64,000 bases of DNA from 3-1-20CM-4-69-9 sp963833655 (GCA_963833655.1 CAWHYL010000007.1:496001-560000); one strand, 5' to 3'. Shown: positions 42,670-51,566, counted from the stretch's first letter. Translations and numbers: made by a program. Notes: generated by a model not told the origin, from the sequence alone.

Positions 42670-43443
42670 TCAGGCGTGCTCGAGCTCGAGGCACGCCGCC
42701 AGCGCGGCTTCGGCGACCTCGATCTGCTCCGGCGTCGGCTCCGCCGTCGCAACGTGATGCTGCAGCTCGTGCCCCGGCTTCGCGAGCGCGCGGGCCAGCG
42801 GTTTCTCGGGGTTGCGCACCATCCAGCCGAAGATCTCCGTCGATGCGGCGACGGCCGCGAACTGCGCGCTGAGACGGGCTGCCGTGCGCATGTGCTCCGG
42901 TGCGTGCGACGCGAGCGTGTTGCCGATGGCCGTGGTCGCGAGCAGAGGGCCGAGCAGATGCGAGCCGCAGCGCTCGTGCTCGCGCTCCGCGCGTTCCCCG
43001 TGCTCGTACGTGCCGATCGAGATGTGCTCTGCGCCGTGATACGCGGCGACGTCCGCGCCGCGCAATGCCAGCGCCGCCGGCGCGACCGACAGCAGCCCGC
43101 TCATCAGCTCCTGTGCAGCAGGGCCGAGCTTCGACGTGCGGACGAGCCGAACGGCGACCGCGCTGGCGAACATCGTCGCCAGCACACTCTTCCGCTGGAA
43201 CGGCAATCGCGCCTCGGGAAGCACGCGGCGGATCTGCGGGACGATCGACAGCGCGTCCGCGAGGCGCGCGGGCCCGCGCAGCAACGGGCTCTCGACCTTG
43301 GCACCGCTGAAGCGCTTGCGTCGCGCGACGACCTTCAGCTCGCCGTCGTCGGTGCGGATCGCGCACGCCCACGCCGCCGGGCCGTGCACGAGCACGCCGT
43401 TGGCGAGGGCCATGCCGCCGAGCCGGATCTTCTCTTCGGCCAT
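42670..43443 (-). CDS. DUF1385 domain-containing protein
   Basis: 257 aa. Family core IRLGGMALANGVLVHGPAAW at the N-terminus, KSVLATMFASAVAVRL-type hydrophobic segments, and the invariant AAYHGAEHISIGTYE near 145, followed by CGSHLLGPLLATTAIGN. Two or three possible membrane segments in the middle. Biochemical role is unproven; some members are called metal-dependent enzymes. TACTGT lies 7 nt ahead of the ATG, in line with leaderless starts nearby. Confidence 0.85.
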   Translation of the reverse strand: MAEEKIRLGGMALANGVLVHGPAAWACAIRTDDGELKVVARRKRFSGAKVESPLLRGPARLADALSIVPQIRRVLPEARLPFQRKSVLATMFASAVAVRLVRTSKLGPAAQELMSGLLSVAPAALALRGADVAAYHGAEHISIGTYEHGERAEREHERCGSHLLGPLLATTAIGNTLASHAPEHMRTAARLSAQFAAVAASTEIFGWMVRNPEKPLARALAKPGHELQHHVATAEPTPEQIEVAEAALAACLELEHA

Positions 43444-43495
43444 TACCCCGACAGTAGCCTGCGGCGCCCTTCTCCGGCGCCGCTCGAATACTCGA

Positions 43496-44797
43496 TCACA
43501 GAAGCGACTGAGCGGCGTACCGCAGAAAGCCGACGCCCAGCTCGAGGTCGTCGACGGGCACGCGCTCGTCCGCCGAGTGGATCAGCCGTGCAGCGGTCTC
43601 GATCGGCATGACACGCGACGGGAAGAACCCGTAGGCGACGGTGCCGAACGCCTGGCGGAACCAGTGGCTGTCGGTGAAGCCGGCGACACAGACGGGTGCC
43701 GGCCTCGCGCCCGGGTCGACACTCTCGACCCACGACGCAACCGAATCCCACAGCGGCGTGCGGATCTCGGAGCGGGTGCCGCCGTGGGACTCGAGCGACG
43801 TCAGCTCGTAGTCTCCGTCGCCGAGCACGCCGCGCACGATCTCGTGCTGCTGCTCCGTCGTCATCCCGGGAAGCAGCCGGCTGTCGACGGTGATGTCGCA
43901 GACAGCCGGGATGACGTTGCGCTTCTGCGACGCCATCGCCATCGTCGGCGCCAGGGTCATCGACAGCAGCGGCTCGACCATCTCGGCAAGAAGCGGCGCG
44001 ACGGCGCGCGCACGTTCGAGCACGTCCGCGGGCGACGTCGGCCGGCCGCCCGTCACCGTCTCGATCAGTGCCTCGACCTCGGGGATCAGCTGCTGCTCCG
44101 GCTTGTACGCGCCGAGCGCCTCGATCAGCGGCGCCGCCTTGACGAGGGCGTTGTCGGCGATGCCGGGCATCGACGCGTGGCCGCTGCGCCCGTTCACGCG
44201 CAGCCGGAACGGGGCGCTCATCTTCTCCGAGACGGAGCAGAGGTAGAACGCGTTGCCGCCGAGCTCGACGCGGTCGCCCGAGCCTTCGTTGATCAGGTAG
44301 TCGCACCGAACTGCGTCGGGATGCTCCTCACAGAGCCACGACGCGCCGAACCCGGCGCCGACCTCTTCGTCGGCGGTCGCGCAGAAGACGAGGTCGCCCG
44401 CCGGCTCGAAGCCTTCGCGCGCCAGCGACGCGATCGCAACCGCTTCCGCCGCCACCTGCCCCTTCATGTCGAGCGCGCCGCGCCCCCACACCTCGCCGTC
44501 GCGCAGCTCGCCGCCGAAGGGGTCGGCCTTCCACTCGGAGGCGTCGGCAAGGACGACGTCCGTGTGTGACAGGAAGAGCAGCGTCGGACCGTCGCCGCGC
44601 CCCGGGATGCGCGCAACGAGGTTCGCGCGCTCGGGGATCTTCGCGTAGAGCTCGCACTGGACGCCGCTGTCCCGGAGGTAGTCGCGTAGCAGCTCCGCCG
44701 CGGCCGTCTCGTTCCCCGGCGGGTTCGTCGTGTCGATGCGGATCAGCCCCTGCAGGAGCTCGGTGACCTCTTCGCGCAGCGTCGTCGCAACGGCCAT
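43496..44797 (-). CDS. M20 family metallopeptidase
   Basis: 433 aa, zinc-dependent exo-/dipeptidase or deacylase (ArgE/DapE/CPG2 group). Metal ligands: His in LLFLSHTDVVLAD near 78, bridging Asp in GRGALDMKGQVAAEA near 110, catalytic Glu-Glu in CATADEEVGAGFG near 143. The dimerisation lid (RLRVNGRSGHASMPGIADNA) follows. GGAAGGAGGAGG lies 4 nt before the ATG, one of the strongest SDs in the window. Specific substrate unknown. Confidence 0.92.
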   Translation of the reverse strand: MAVATTLREEVTELLQGLIRIDTTNPPGNETAAAELLRDYLRDSGVQCELYAKIPERANLVARIPGRGDGPTLLFLSHTDVVLADASEWKADPFGGELRDGEVWGRGALDMKGQVAAEAVAIASLAREGFEPAGDLVFCATADEEVGAGFGASWLCEEHPDAVRCDYLINEGSGDRVELGGNAFYLCSVSEKMSAPFRLRVNGRSGHASMPGIADNALVKAAPLIEALGAYKPEQQLIPEVEALIETVTGGRPTSPADVLERARAVAPLLAEMVEPLLSMTLAPTMAMASQKRNVIPAVCDITVDSRLLPGMTTEQQHEIVRGVLGDGDYELTSLESHGGTRSEIRTPLWDSVASWVESVDPGARPAPVCVAGFTDSHWFRQAFGTVAYGFFPSRVMPIETAARLIHSADERVPVDDLELGVGFLRYAAQSLL

Positions 44798-44859
44798 CTA
44801 CCTCCTCCTTCCCACGATCAACAGATACTCACCCGGCGCCTGCCGCTGCCCCAGGCTCG

Positions 44860-45588
44860 TCAAACGCCATCCGCTTCCTCCTCCTTCGCCCGGGCGGTCA
44901 ACTGGTTGCGTGCACGCCAGAGAGCGGGGAAGAAGTTGTGGTGGATCATCTTCCCGAGCACTTCGACGGGCGTTCCCTGCGTGCCGACGACCTGGTCGCC
45001 GATGACACGCGCGACGACCTTGTAGTGGCGGATGCGCCACATCGTCACGCGCTCGTCCCACTCGATCAGGGCCTCCGCGAGGTGGTACAGCTCCTCGTGC
45101 TCACGTCCCTGGACGTAGACCTCGACGACGTCGAGGCCCGCGGCTGCGACCGTCTGCTCGAACGCCTCGCCGAGCGGCGGCGTCACGCGGCGAACCTCCC
45201 GGAAACCGGGAGAGTCGAAGCCGCTGCCGTGCCCGAGCACGCGCCGGATCGTCTGGTACTCCCACGGCGACATCTGCTCGAGCATGTCGAGCTGCCGGGT
45301 GATGAACTGCAGGCAGAGCGACCCGCGGCGGAGCAGGCGCAGCGCCGCGCCAAGCTCGCCGGCACGGACATGCGCGGTCGCGCGCGCGACCTCGGTCGTC
45401 CCGAGCTTCAGCCACAGCTCCGACGACTGGTGCACCGTCTGGAAGAGCAGCTCGTCCGGATGCGACTGCTCCTCCGGCGTCTTCTGCAGCGCCAGGAGCT
45501 CGTCCGTCCGCAGGTAGCGCTCGTAGTCCGACGCGGCGTTGCCGGGAAGGATGGGCTCGGAGAAATCCTCGTGCGTCTCGGTGGCCAC
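44860..45588 (-). CDS. kynA: Tryptophan 2,3-dioxygenase
   Basis: 242 aa, heme enzyme opening the indole ring of L-Trp to N-formylkynurenine. Family blocks in order: SHPDELLFQTVHQSSELWLK near 40 (distal His), QFITRQLDMLEQMSPWEYQT near 98, HGSGFDSPGFREVRR, WRIRHYKVVARVIGDQVVGT with the proximal His region near 190, and GTPVEVLGKMIHHNFFPALW. GTG 45588 with a CCGGAGC SD was chosen; the upstream frame overlaps rarA. No other kynurenine-pathway gene is adjacent. Divergent from rarA by 29 bp. Confidence 0.93.
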   Translation of the reverse strand: MATETHEDFSEPILPGNAASDYERYLRTDELLALQKTPEEQSHPDELLFQTVHQSSELWLKLGTTEVARATAHVRAGELGAALRLLRRGSLCLQFITRQLDMLEQMSPWEYQTIRRVLGHGSGFDSPGFREVRRVTPPLGEAFEQTVAAAGLDVVEVYVQGREHEELYHLAEALIEWDERVTMWRIRHYKVVARVIGDQVVGTQGTPVEVLGKMIHHNFFPALWRARNQLTARAKEEEADGV

Positions 45589-45617
45589 GGGGTGCTCCGG
45601 AGCATACTTCCCCTGCA

Positions 45618-46868
45618 ATGAGCGATCTCTTCTCAGACGCGGCGAACCAGCGGCTACCGGAGGTCGCGCCGCTCGCCCTGCGGATGCGGCCGCAGTCGCT
45701 GGACGAGTTCGTCGGCCAGGAGCAGGTGCTCGGCGAAGGCTCCGCCCTCCGGACGGCGATCGAGCAGGACCGCGTCCGCTCGGCGATCTTCTACGGGCCG
45801 CCGGGAACAGGGAAGACGACGCTTGCACGGATCGTCGCCAACGTGACCGGTGCTGCGTTCGAGGAGCTGTCGGCGGTGTCGGCCACGGTCGCGCAGGTGC
45901 GAGAGGTTCTCGCGCGGGCGCGCGAGCGGCTCGGAGCGAACGGGCAGCGCACGATCCTGTTCCTCGACGAGATCCACCGCTTCAACAAGGCACAGCAGGA
46001 CGCCCTCCTGCCCGGCGTCGAGGAAGGCGTGATCACGCTGATCGGCGCGACGACGGAGAACCCCTACTTCGAGGTGAACTCGGCACTGCTGTCGCGGTCG
46101 CAGGTCTACGAGCTCGAGCCGCTGACGGTGGAGCAGCTGGAGACGATCGTGCGCCGGGGCGCCGGCGAGCTCGGGGCCGACATCCCGGACGAGCTCGTGC
46201 ACTCGATCGCCGCGCGAGCCGGCGGCGACGCGCGCTCTGCGCACAACATCGTCGAGCTCGCCTGGCAGACCGCGCGGGCGACGGGAGAGCCGCTGGCCGA
46301 GGCCCACGTCGAAGACGCCGCGCGCAAGCGCCCGCTCGTCTACGACAAGACCGCCGACGCGCACTACGACTTCATCTCCGCGTTCATCAAGTCGATGCGC
46401 GGATCCGACCCGGACGCGAGCGTCTACTACCTCGCCGCGATGCTCGAGAGCGGCGAGGACGCGCGGTACATCGCACGGCGAATGATCGTGCTGGCGTCCG
46501 AGGACATCGGCAATGCCGACCCGCGCGCGCTGCTGGTTGCCGTCGCGGCGGCGCAGGCGGTCGAGCACGTCGGCCTGCCGGAAGCGCGACTGAACCTCGC
46601 GCAGGCGGCGATCTACCTCGCGCGAGCGCCGAAGTCGAACGCGAGCTACACGGCGCTCAAGCGCGCAACGGCCGACGTCCAGCAGAAGGGCAACATCAAG
46701 CCGCCGAAGGCGCTCGCCGACGGTAGCTGGTACGGCCGGCAGCTCGGGAAGGGCGAGGGCTACCTCTACCCGCATTCGGATCCGGCCGGGTTCGACGTGG
46801 ACCACCTGCCGGACGAGCTCAAGGGCACGACCTACTACGAGCCGTCGGGGAAAGGCGAAGAAGGCTAG
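45618..46868 (+). CDS. rarA: Replication-associated recombination protein RarA/MgsA
   Basis: 416-aa AAA+ ATPase acting at stalled replication forks. Walker A FYGPPGTGKTTLARIVAN near 58, Walker B FLDEIHRFNKAQQDALLP near 113, sensor 1 LIGATTENPYFEVN and a C-terminal RarA domain (HYDFISAFIKSMRGSDPDAS, YYLAAMLESGEDARYIARRM). ATG 45618 has CATACT 9 nt upstream and no SD. Its TAG forms a CTAG with the convergent phosphoesterase stop. Confidence 0.95.
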   Translation: MSDLFSDAANQRLPEVAPLALRMRPQSLDEFVGQEQVLGEGSALRTAIEQDRVRSAIFYGPPGTGKTTLARIVANVTGAAFEELSAVSATVAQVREVLARARERLGANGQRTILFLDEIHRFNKAQQDALLPGVEEGVITLIGATTENPYFEVNSALLSRSQVYELEPLTVEQLETIVRRGAGELGADIPDELVHSIAARAGGDARSAHNIVELAWQTARATGEPLAEAHVEDAARKRPLVYDKTADAHYDFISAFIKSMRGSDPDASVYYLAAMLESGEDARYIARRMIVLASEDIGNADPRALLVAVAAAQAVEHVGLPEARLNLAQAAIYLARAPKSNASYTALKRATADVQQKGNIKPPKALADGSWYGRQLGKGEGYLYPHSDPAGFDVDHLPDELKGTTYYEPSGKGEEG

Positions 46869-47533
46869 TCGGAGCCCTTCCGGAGGCGCTTCGCGACCAT
46901 CGGGCCCCAACCCGGCAACGACTCCCAGGCGGTCGCGGCACGCTCGACGTCGTACTCGACGCGCCTGAACTCGAACCGACCGTCGTCGTGTCGCAACGCA
47001 TACGCGGCACGCAGGTCGCCGTCGAGCGGCATCCCGGCGCTGCCCGGGTTCACGAGCGTCGTCCCGTTCGGCCCCGGCCGCGTGAACTGCAGGTGACTGT
47101 GTCCGAAGACGACCGTGATGTCGCGCACGCGGTTGAGCATCCGAACGTCGTCGTCGCTCGGCTCCGGGGCGAAGCTGTCGACATCCGACAGGGGCGAGCC
47201 GTGCGTGTACAGGATGCCGTCGAGCTCGACCCGCGTCTGCAGCGAGTAGAGCCACCCCTCTTCCGTTCCCCAGCCCGAATCCATCTCGGCCAGTGCCTGT
47301 GCGACGTCCGGCCGATCGAGCGGCGGCTCGCGCAGCCAGCGCTCGCCGTTGCCGCGGATCCAGGTCGTGTCCGGAAGCGCCCGCAGGCGCTCCAGGGTCT
47401 CGCGCGGCCAGGGGCTCCCGGCCCCGAAGTCGCCGCCGAGGAGGTACGAGCCTGCGCCGGCCGCGTCCGCGTCCCCCAGAACCTGCTCGAGGGCAACCAG
47501 ATTGCCGTGGATGTCGTACAGGACGGCGAGCAC
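46865..47533 (-). CDS. Metallophosphoesterase (YfcE-like)
   Basis: 222 aa. Dinuclear-metal site motifs in order: YDIHGNLVALEQVL (residues 7-20), LLGGDFGAGSPWPRET, WIRGNGERWL (GNHE equivalent), ILYTHGSPLSDVDS and VFGHSHLQFTRPG. Predicted phosphodiesterase or nucleotide phosphatase; substrate unknown. GTG 47533 is 20 bp from the divergent ETF start. Confidence 0.88.
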   Translation of the reverse strand: MLAVLYDIHGNLVALEQVLGDADAAGAGSYLLGGDFGAGSPWPRETLERLRALPDTTWIRGNGERWLREPPLDRPDVAQALAEMDSGWGTEEGWLYSLQTRVELDGILYTHGSPLSDVDSFAPEPSDDDVRMLNRVRDITVVFGHSHLQFTRPGPNGTTLVNPGSAGMPLDGDLRAAYALRHDDGRFEFRRVEYDVERAATAWESLPGWGPMVAKRLRKGSD

Positions 47534-47553
47534 GGTTTCGTAGGCTCCCAGAT

Positions 47554-49293
47554 GTGAAGATCGTCTGTCTCGTCAAACAGGTTCCGCGCGCGGACTCGAT
47601 CGAGTTCGACCAGGAGACGAAGTCGCTCCGCCGCGAAGGCGTCCCGCTGTTGCTGAACCCCTTCGACGCTGCAGCGGTCGCGCACGCCGCTGCGCACGAG
47701 GGCGCCGAGGTGATCGCGATGACGATGGGGCCACCGCAGGCCGAGGCGGCGCTGCGCACCTGCCTGGCGCTCGGCGCCGATCGCTGCATCCATCTCTCCG
47801 ACCGCGCCTTCGCCGTCGCCGACACCCTCGGAACGTCGCGTACGCTCGCGCTCGCGATAGAGAAGGAGGGCGGCGTCGACCTCGTCGTCTGCGGACGCAA
47901 GACGACCGACTCGGAGACGTGGCAGGTGCCGCCCGAGACAGCCGCGTTCCTCGGCTGGCCGCACCTGACGAGCATCGTCGAGACGGCACTGCGCGACGGC
48001 GTCCTGCGCGCGACGCGCGAGACGGACGACGGCTACGAGACGTGGGAGCTGCCCACGCCGGCGGTCGTCTCGCTTGCATACGCGCGCGACGCCCAGGGCG
48101 AGGCGGACGGGCGGATCGACGTGTGGACGGCCGCCGACCTCGTCGACGATCTGAGCGAGAACGACAAGCGGTTCGGCCAGACGGGATCGCCGACCCGCGT
48201 GCTCGCCGTGCGCGACGTGACGCCGGACCGCGCCGGGGATCGCTACACCCTGCTCGCCGCCGCCGCCGAGCGCATTCACGCGCTCGCCGCGGAGCGCGGC
48301 CCCGAGCCGACGAGCTGGGACAAGCCCGAGCGGCTCGGCGAGCAGCCGTCACCGAAAGAGTACGACTGCTGGACGTTCGTCGAGACCGCCGGCGAACGGC
48401 CGACGCGCACGTCCCTCGAGCTGCTCGCGAAGGGCCGCGAGCTGGCGGGCAAGCTCGGCGGCGACAACGTCGCGCTCGTGCTCGGGCCCGACGTCTCGCA
48501 CGAGCTAGCGCGGCGCGGAGCCGACCGTGTCCTGCATGTCGTCGGCCTCGACGAGTACGACCCGATCGTGTGGACTGCGGCGCTGCGGCAGGTGCTCGAG
48601 GGACGCCGGCCGCACGTCTTGCTGTTCCCGGCGACGGCGAACGGCCGCGACCTGGCGCCGCGGATCGCCGGCGAGCTCGAGCTCGGCATGACGGGCGACT
48701 GCGTGGGGCTCGGCATCGACCGCGCCGGACGGCTGATCCAGACGAAGCCCGCCTACGGCGGCAACATCGTGTCCGTGATCATGGGCGCGACGACGCCGCA
48801 GCTGGCGACGGTCCGGCCGCGGATGTTCCAACCGCTCGCGGCTCGCGACCTCGACCCGCAGGTCGAGCGCATCGAGGTCGACCTGCCGCAGCGCCGCGGA
48901 ACCGTCGTCGAGCGCAAGCCGGTGCCTGCACGTGACCTGGACGAGGCCGACGTGATCGTCTGCCTCGGCTCGGAGCTGCCGTCGGAGGACATTCCACGCG
49001 CACGCGAGCTCGCCGAGCAGGCCGGTGCGGCCGTCGGCGCGACGCGCAGCGTCTGCGAGCGCGGCGACCTGCCGTCGAACCGCGCGATCGGCCTCTTCGG
49101 ACGCCAGGTGGCGCCCGCACTGCTCGTGGCAGTCGGCGTGCCGGGCGACGTCGAGGAGCAGACCGGCTTCGTCAAGGCGGGCGTCGTCGCCGCCGTCAAC
49201 CACGGCGAGGCGCCGATGCTCGCCGCTGCCGACGTCGGCGCGATCATCCATTGGGAGGCCGCCATCCCCGCATTCGCGGGCGCGCTGCGCTGA
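47554..49293 (+). CDS. etfBA: Single-chain electron transfer flavoprotein (beta-alpha fusion)
   Basis: 579 aa. Residues 1-245 are EtfB-like (VKIVCLVKQVPRADSIEFDQ, VADTLGTSRTLALAIEKEGG, VVCGRKTTDSETWQVPPETA). Residues about 270-579 are EtfA-like, with TRTSLELLAKGRELAGKLGG, ELELGMTGDCVGLGIDRAGR, QTKPAYGGNIVSVIMG and LATVRPRMFQP. The FAD region aligns as GLFGRQVAPALLVAVGVPGD, but the usual GISGAIQHLAGM, with its flavin-contacting His, reads GVPGDVEEQTGF. FAD binding may be altered. GTG 47554 has TAGGCT 7 nt upstream. Normally EtfB and EtfA are separate genes. The partner dehydrogenase is not in the window. Confidence 0.9.
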   Translation: MKIVCLVKQVPRADSIEFDQETKSLRREGVPLLLNPFDAAAVAHAAAHEGAEVIAMTMGPPQAEAALRTCLALGADRCIHLSDRAFAVADTLGTSRTLALAIEKEGGVDLVVCGRKTTDSETWQVPPETAAFLGWPHLTSIVETALRDGVLRATRETDDGYETWELPTPAVVSLAYARDAQGEADGRIDVWTAADLVDDLSENDKRFGQTGSPTRVLAVRDVTPDRAGDRYTLLAAAAERIHALAAERGPEPTSWDKPERLGEQPSPKEYDCWTFVETAGERPTRTSLELLAKGRELAGKLGGDNVALVLGPDVSHELARRGADRVLHVVGLDEYDPIVWTAALRQVLEGRRPHVLLFPATANGRDLAPRIAGELELGMTGDCVGLGIDRAGRLIQTKPAYGGNIVSVIMGATTPQLATVRPRMFQPLAARDLDPQVERIEVDLPQRRGTVVERKPVPARDLDEADVIVCLGSELPSEDIPRARELAEQAGAAVGATRSVCERGDLPSNRAIGLFGRQVAPALLVAVGVPGDVEEQTGFVKAGVVAAVNHGEAPMLAAADVGAIIHWEAAIPAFAGALR

Positions 49294-50084
49294 TGTTGTT
49301 GCAGCTGCACGAGTGGGGCGACCCGAGCGCGCCGCCGATCGTCTGCGTACACGGTGTCAATGCCCACGGGCGGCGCTACCGCAAGCTCGCGGAGGAGCGG
49401 CTCGCTCGACGCTTCCGCGTCCTCGCCCCCGACCTGCGCGGCCACGGCGGGTCCGACTGGGAGCCGCCCTGGACGATGGCGACGCACGTCCACGACCTGC
49501 TCGAGACGCTGGACGACGCCGGCGTCCGCGAGGCCGACTGGATCGGCCACTCGTTCGGCGGCCGGCTCGTGCTCGAGCTGGCCGCGCTGGACGCCGACCG
49601 GATCGGGCGGGCGGTGCTGCTGGACCCGGCGATCCAGCTCCTCCCGCACGTCGGCTTCGACTTCGCCGAGCGCGAACGTGCCGACCGGGCCTACGACTCG
49701 CCGGAGCACGCGATCAAGGAGCGGCTCGCCGCCGGCGTGCAGACACCGCGCGACTTCCTCGAGGAGGAGAACCGCGAGCACCTCGTGCAGCACCGAGACG
49801 GCAAGTTCCGGTTTCGCTACTGCCAGGCAGCCGTCGTCTCGATGTACGGCGAGCTGTGCACGCCGCCGCCCGCGCCCGAGACGCTGCGTAGGCCGACGCT
49901 GATCGTGTATGCCGGGCAGTTCGGCCTCGTCCGCGACGACCAGCTCGGCGAATACGCCCGTGCGCTCGGCGACCGCATCGACGTGGTCGAGGTGCCCGGC
50001 GGTCACATCGTCTACTGGGACGCGTTCGACGAGACCGCCGACGCGATCGAGGTGTTTCTAGAGAATCCGCGCCCCGAGGCCTGA
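49293..50084 (+). CDS. Alpha/beta hydrolase
   Basis: 263 aa. Catalytic features: oxyanion region IVCVHGVNAHGRRYRKLAEE near 20, nucleophile elbow WIGHSFGGRLVLEL with Ser near 92, acid in the YAGQFGLVRDDQ area and His in VPGGHIVYWDAFDE near 243. Early RVLAPDLRGHGGSDWEPPW is classical. ATG 49293 shares a base with the etfBA TGA, so it is cotranscribed with the flavoprotein. The 3' end overlaps the convergent arginase gene by 27 nt. Substrate unknown. Confidence 0.88.
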   Translation: MLLQLHEWGDPSAPPIVCVHGVNAHGRRYRKLAEERLARRFRVLAPDLRGHGGSDWEPPWTMATHVHDLLETLDDAGVREADWIGHSFGGRLVLELAALDADRIGRAVLLDPAIQLLPHVGFDFAERERADRAYDSPEHAIKERLAAGVQTPRDFLEEENREHLVQHRDGKFRFRYCQAAVVSMYGELCTPPPAPETLRRPTLIVYAGQFGLVRDDQLGEYARALGDRIDVVEVPGGHIVYWDAFDETADAIEVFLENPRPEA

Positions 50085-50966
50085 CGCGACGAGCTCGACC
50101 GCGAGCCTCCCGGTCTCGTTCTCGCGGTCGAGGATCGGGTTCACCTCGACGACGTCGAACGACGTCGCAGCGCCTGACTCGGCGATCAGCTCCATCGCGA
50201 GGTGCGCTTCGCGGTAGTTGAGCCCACCGCGGACGGGTGTGCCGACGCCGGGCGCGGAGTCCGGGTCGACGACGTCCATGTCGAGGCTGACGTGCACGAA
50301 GCCCGGCCCCGCGACATGGGCGAGCGCCTCCCGCAGGGCGTGCTCGACGCCGAGGCGATCGACGTCGCTCATCGTGAACACGAGCGCGTCGAGCTCGCGG
50401 AGCAGCTGCCGCTCGCCCTCGTCGAGCGAGCGCACGCCCACGAGCGCGACCCTGTTCGGGACGAGCGCCGGGAGGCCCCAGCCGTCGCCGCTGAAGCGCT
50501 CGCCGGCGCGACCGAGCGCCGCCGCGAGGACCATGCCGTGGACGTTGCCGCTCGGGCTCGTCTGCGGGCTGTTGAGGTCGCCGTGAGCGTCGAGCCAGAT
50601 GACGCCGCCGCGGCCGTAGGCGCGGTGAAGCCCGCCGAGCGTGCCGAGCGCAACCGAATGGTCGCCGCCGAGGACGAGCGGGATCGACCCGTTGCCGGCA
50701 GTGTCGGCGACGAGGTCGGCGATGTGCCCGCATGTCTCCTTGATCTGGCGGAGGAACCGGGCGTCCTCGTCGCCGGCGTCGATCGCCTCCGCAACCGCGG
50801 TGCCGACGTTCCCCCGGTCGTCGACCTCGTAGCCGAGCCCGCTGATCCGCGCGTCGACGCCGGCGTAGCGGATCGCCGACGGGCCCATGTCGACACCGCG
50901 GCGCCCCGCGCCCAGATCGAGCGCGGCGCCGATGATGGTCACCCTTCGAGACGCTTGCAACGACAC
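50058..50966 (-). CDS. rocF: Arginase
   Basis: 302 aa, hydrolyses L-arginine to ornithine and urea. Mn ligands and signatures: LVLGGDHSVALGTLGGLH near 110, IWLDAHGDLNSPQTSPSGNV near 135 with the arginase-specific SGNVHGM, and VHVSLDMDVVDPDSAPGVGT near 235 followed by PVRGGLNYREAHLAME. N-terminal ALDLGAGRRGVDMGPSAIRY matches RocF-type arginases. Start uncertain: GTG 50966 used, TTG 50975 and GTG 50942 possible. Divergent from the receiver gene by 25 bp. Confidence 0.92.
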   Translation of the reverse strand: MSLQASRRVTIIGAALDLGAGRRGVDMGPSAIRYAGVDARISGLGYEVDDRGNVGTAVAEAIDAGDEDARFLRQIKETCGHIADLVADTAGNGSIPLVLGGDHSVALGTLGGLHRAYGRGGVIWLDAHGDLNSPQTSPSGNVHGMVLAAALGRAGERFSGDGWGLPALVPNRVALVGVRSLDEGERQLLRELDALVFTMSDVDRLGVEHALREALAHVAGPGFVHVSLDMDVVDPDSAPGVGTPVRGGLNYREAHLAMELIAESGAATSFDVVEVNPILDRENETGRLAVELVASGLGARIL

Positions 50967-50991
50967 GGCGGACAAGGCTAACTTCCGCCGG

Positions 50992-51387
50992 ATGGGAAAG
51001 CCCGACACGGCCGGGATGATCAGGGTCTTGCTCGCCGACGACGACCAGCCATTTCTCGACGCCCTGACCCCGCTGATCGAGCGCCAGCCGGAGCTCGCGG
51101 TCGTCGGGCAGGCACGCGACGGGCTCGCGGCGATCGAGCTGGCCGACGATCTCGCGCCGGACGCCGTCGTCATCGACCTGCACATGCCGCAGCTCGACGG
51201 CGTGACAGCCGTCGCGCGGCTGCGGCGCGATCACCCGAGCATGTGCGTGATCGCCCTCACCGGCGACGAGGCGCCGGCGCTGCACCGCGCGGTGACCGAG
51301 GCCGGGGCCGACGCAGTGCTCGTCAAGGACGAATTCGTCGACGTTCTCGTCGACCGGCTCGCAGCCGCGCGCGCAGGGATTTCGTAA
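50992..51387 (+). CDS. Stand-alone response regulator receiver protein
   Basis: 131 aa, a single REC domain with no output domain. Acidic pocket in VLLADDDQPFLDAL, phospho-acceptor Asp in AVVIDLHMPQLDGVTAVARL near 63, Thr in VIALTGDEAPAL, Lys in DAVLVKDEFVDVL. No histidine kinase adjacent, so it probably serves a distant kinase or phosphorelay. ATG 50992 has TAACTT 7 nt upstream; ATG 51016 (MIRVLLADDD) is an alternative. Confidence 0.88.
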   Translation: MGKPDTAGMIRVLLADDDQPFLDALTPLIERQPELAVVGQARDGLAAIELADDLAPDAVVIDLHMPQLDGVTAVARLRRDHPSMCVIALTGDEAPALHRAVTEAGADAVLVKDEFVDVLVDRLAAARAGIS

Positions 51388-51412
51388 AGGCGCCGCTAGA
51401 CTTCGCCGTCCG

Positions 51413-51485
51413 GGCGAGGTAGCTCAGTTGGTAGAGCACACGGCTGAAAACCGTGGTGTCGCCGGTTCGATCCCGGCCCTCGCCA
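51413..51485 (+). tRNA. tRNA-Phe (GAA)
   Basis: 73-nt cloverleaf. The acceptor stem ggcgagg pairs with cctcgcc. The D arm is gctc/gagc, the anticodon stem cacgg/ccgtg with loop ctgaaaa (anticodon GAA), the T arm gccgg-ttcgatc-ccggc, and the discriminator base A. CCA is not encoded. Confidence 0.97.
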
Positions 51486-51490
51486 TCGCC

Positions 51491-51533
51491 GTTCGAAATC
51501 CGGCGCGCTGCGCGCGCCATGATGATTTCGAAC
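51491..51533. other. Two-tier hairpin after tRNA-Phe
   Basis: A perfect 10-bp outer stem (gttcgaaatc with gatttcgaac) encloses a 6-bp inner stem (ggcgcg/cgcgcc, loop ctgcg), 6 nt past the tRNA. It is probably a tRNA transcript terminator on the plus strand; it could also be an insertion footprint at a tRNA 3' end. Confidence 0.5.
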
Positions 51534-51566
51534 GGGAGGGTTCACTTCTAGCCGTCGTGAGCCGAC

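Noticed and set aside
41561..42757. 398-codon plus-strand frame over pncB
   Set aside because: Antisense shadow without motifs; pncB on the other strand is convincing.
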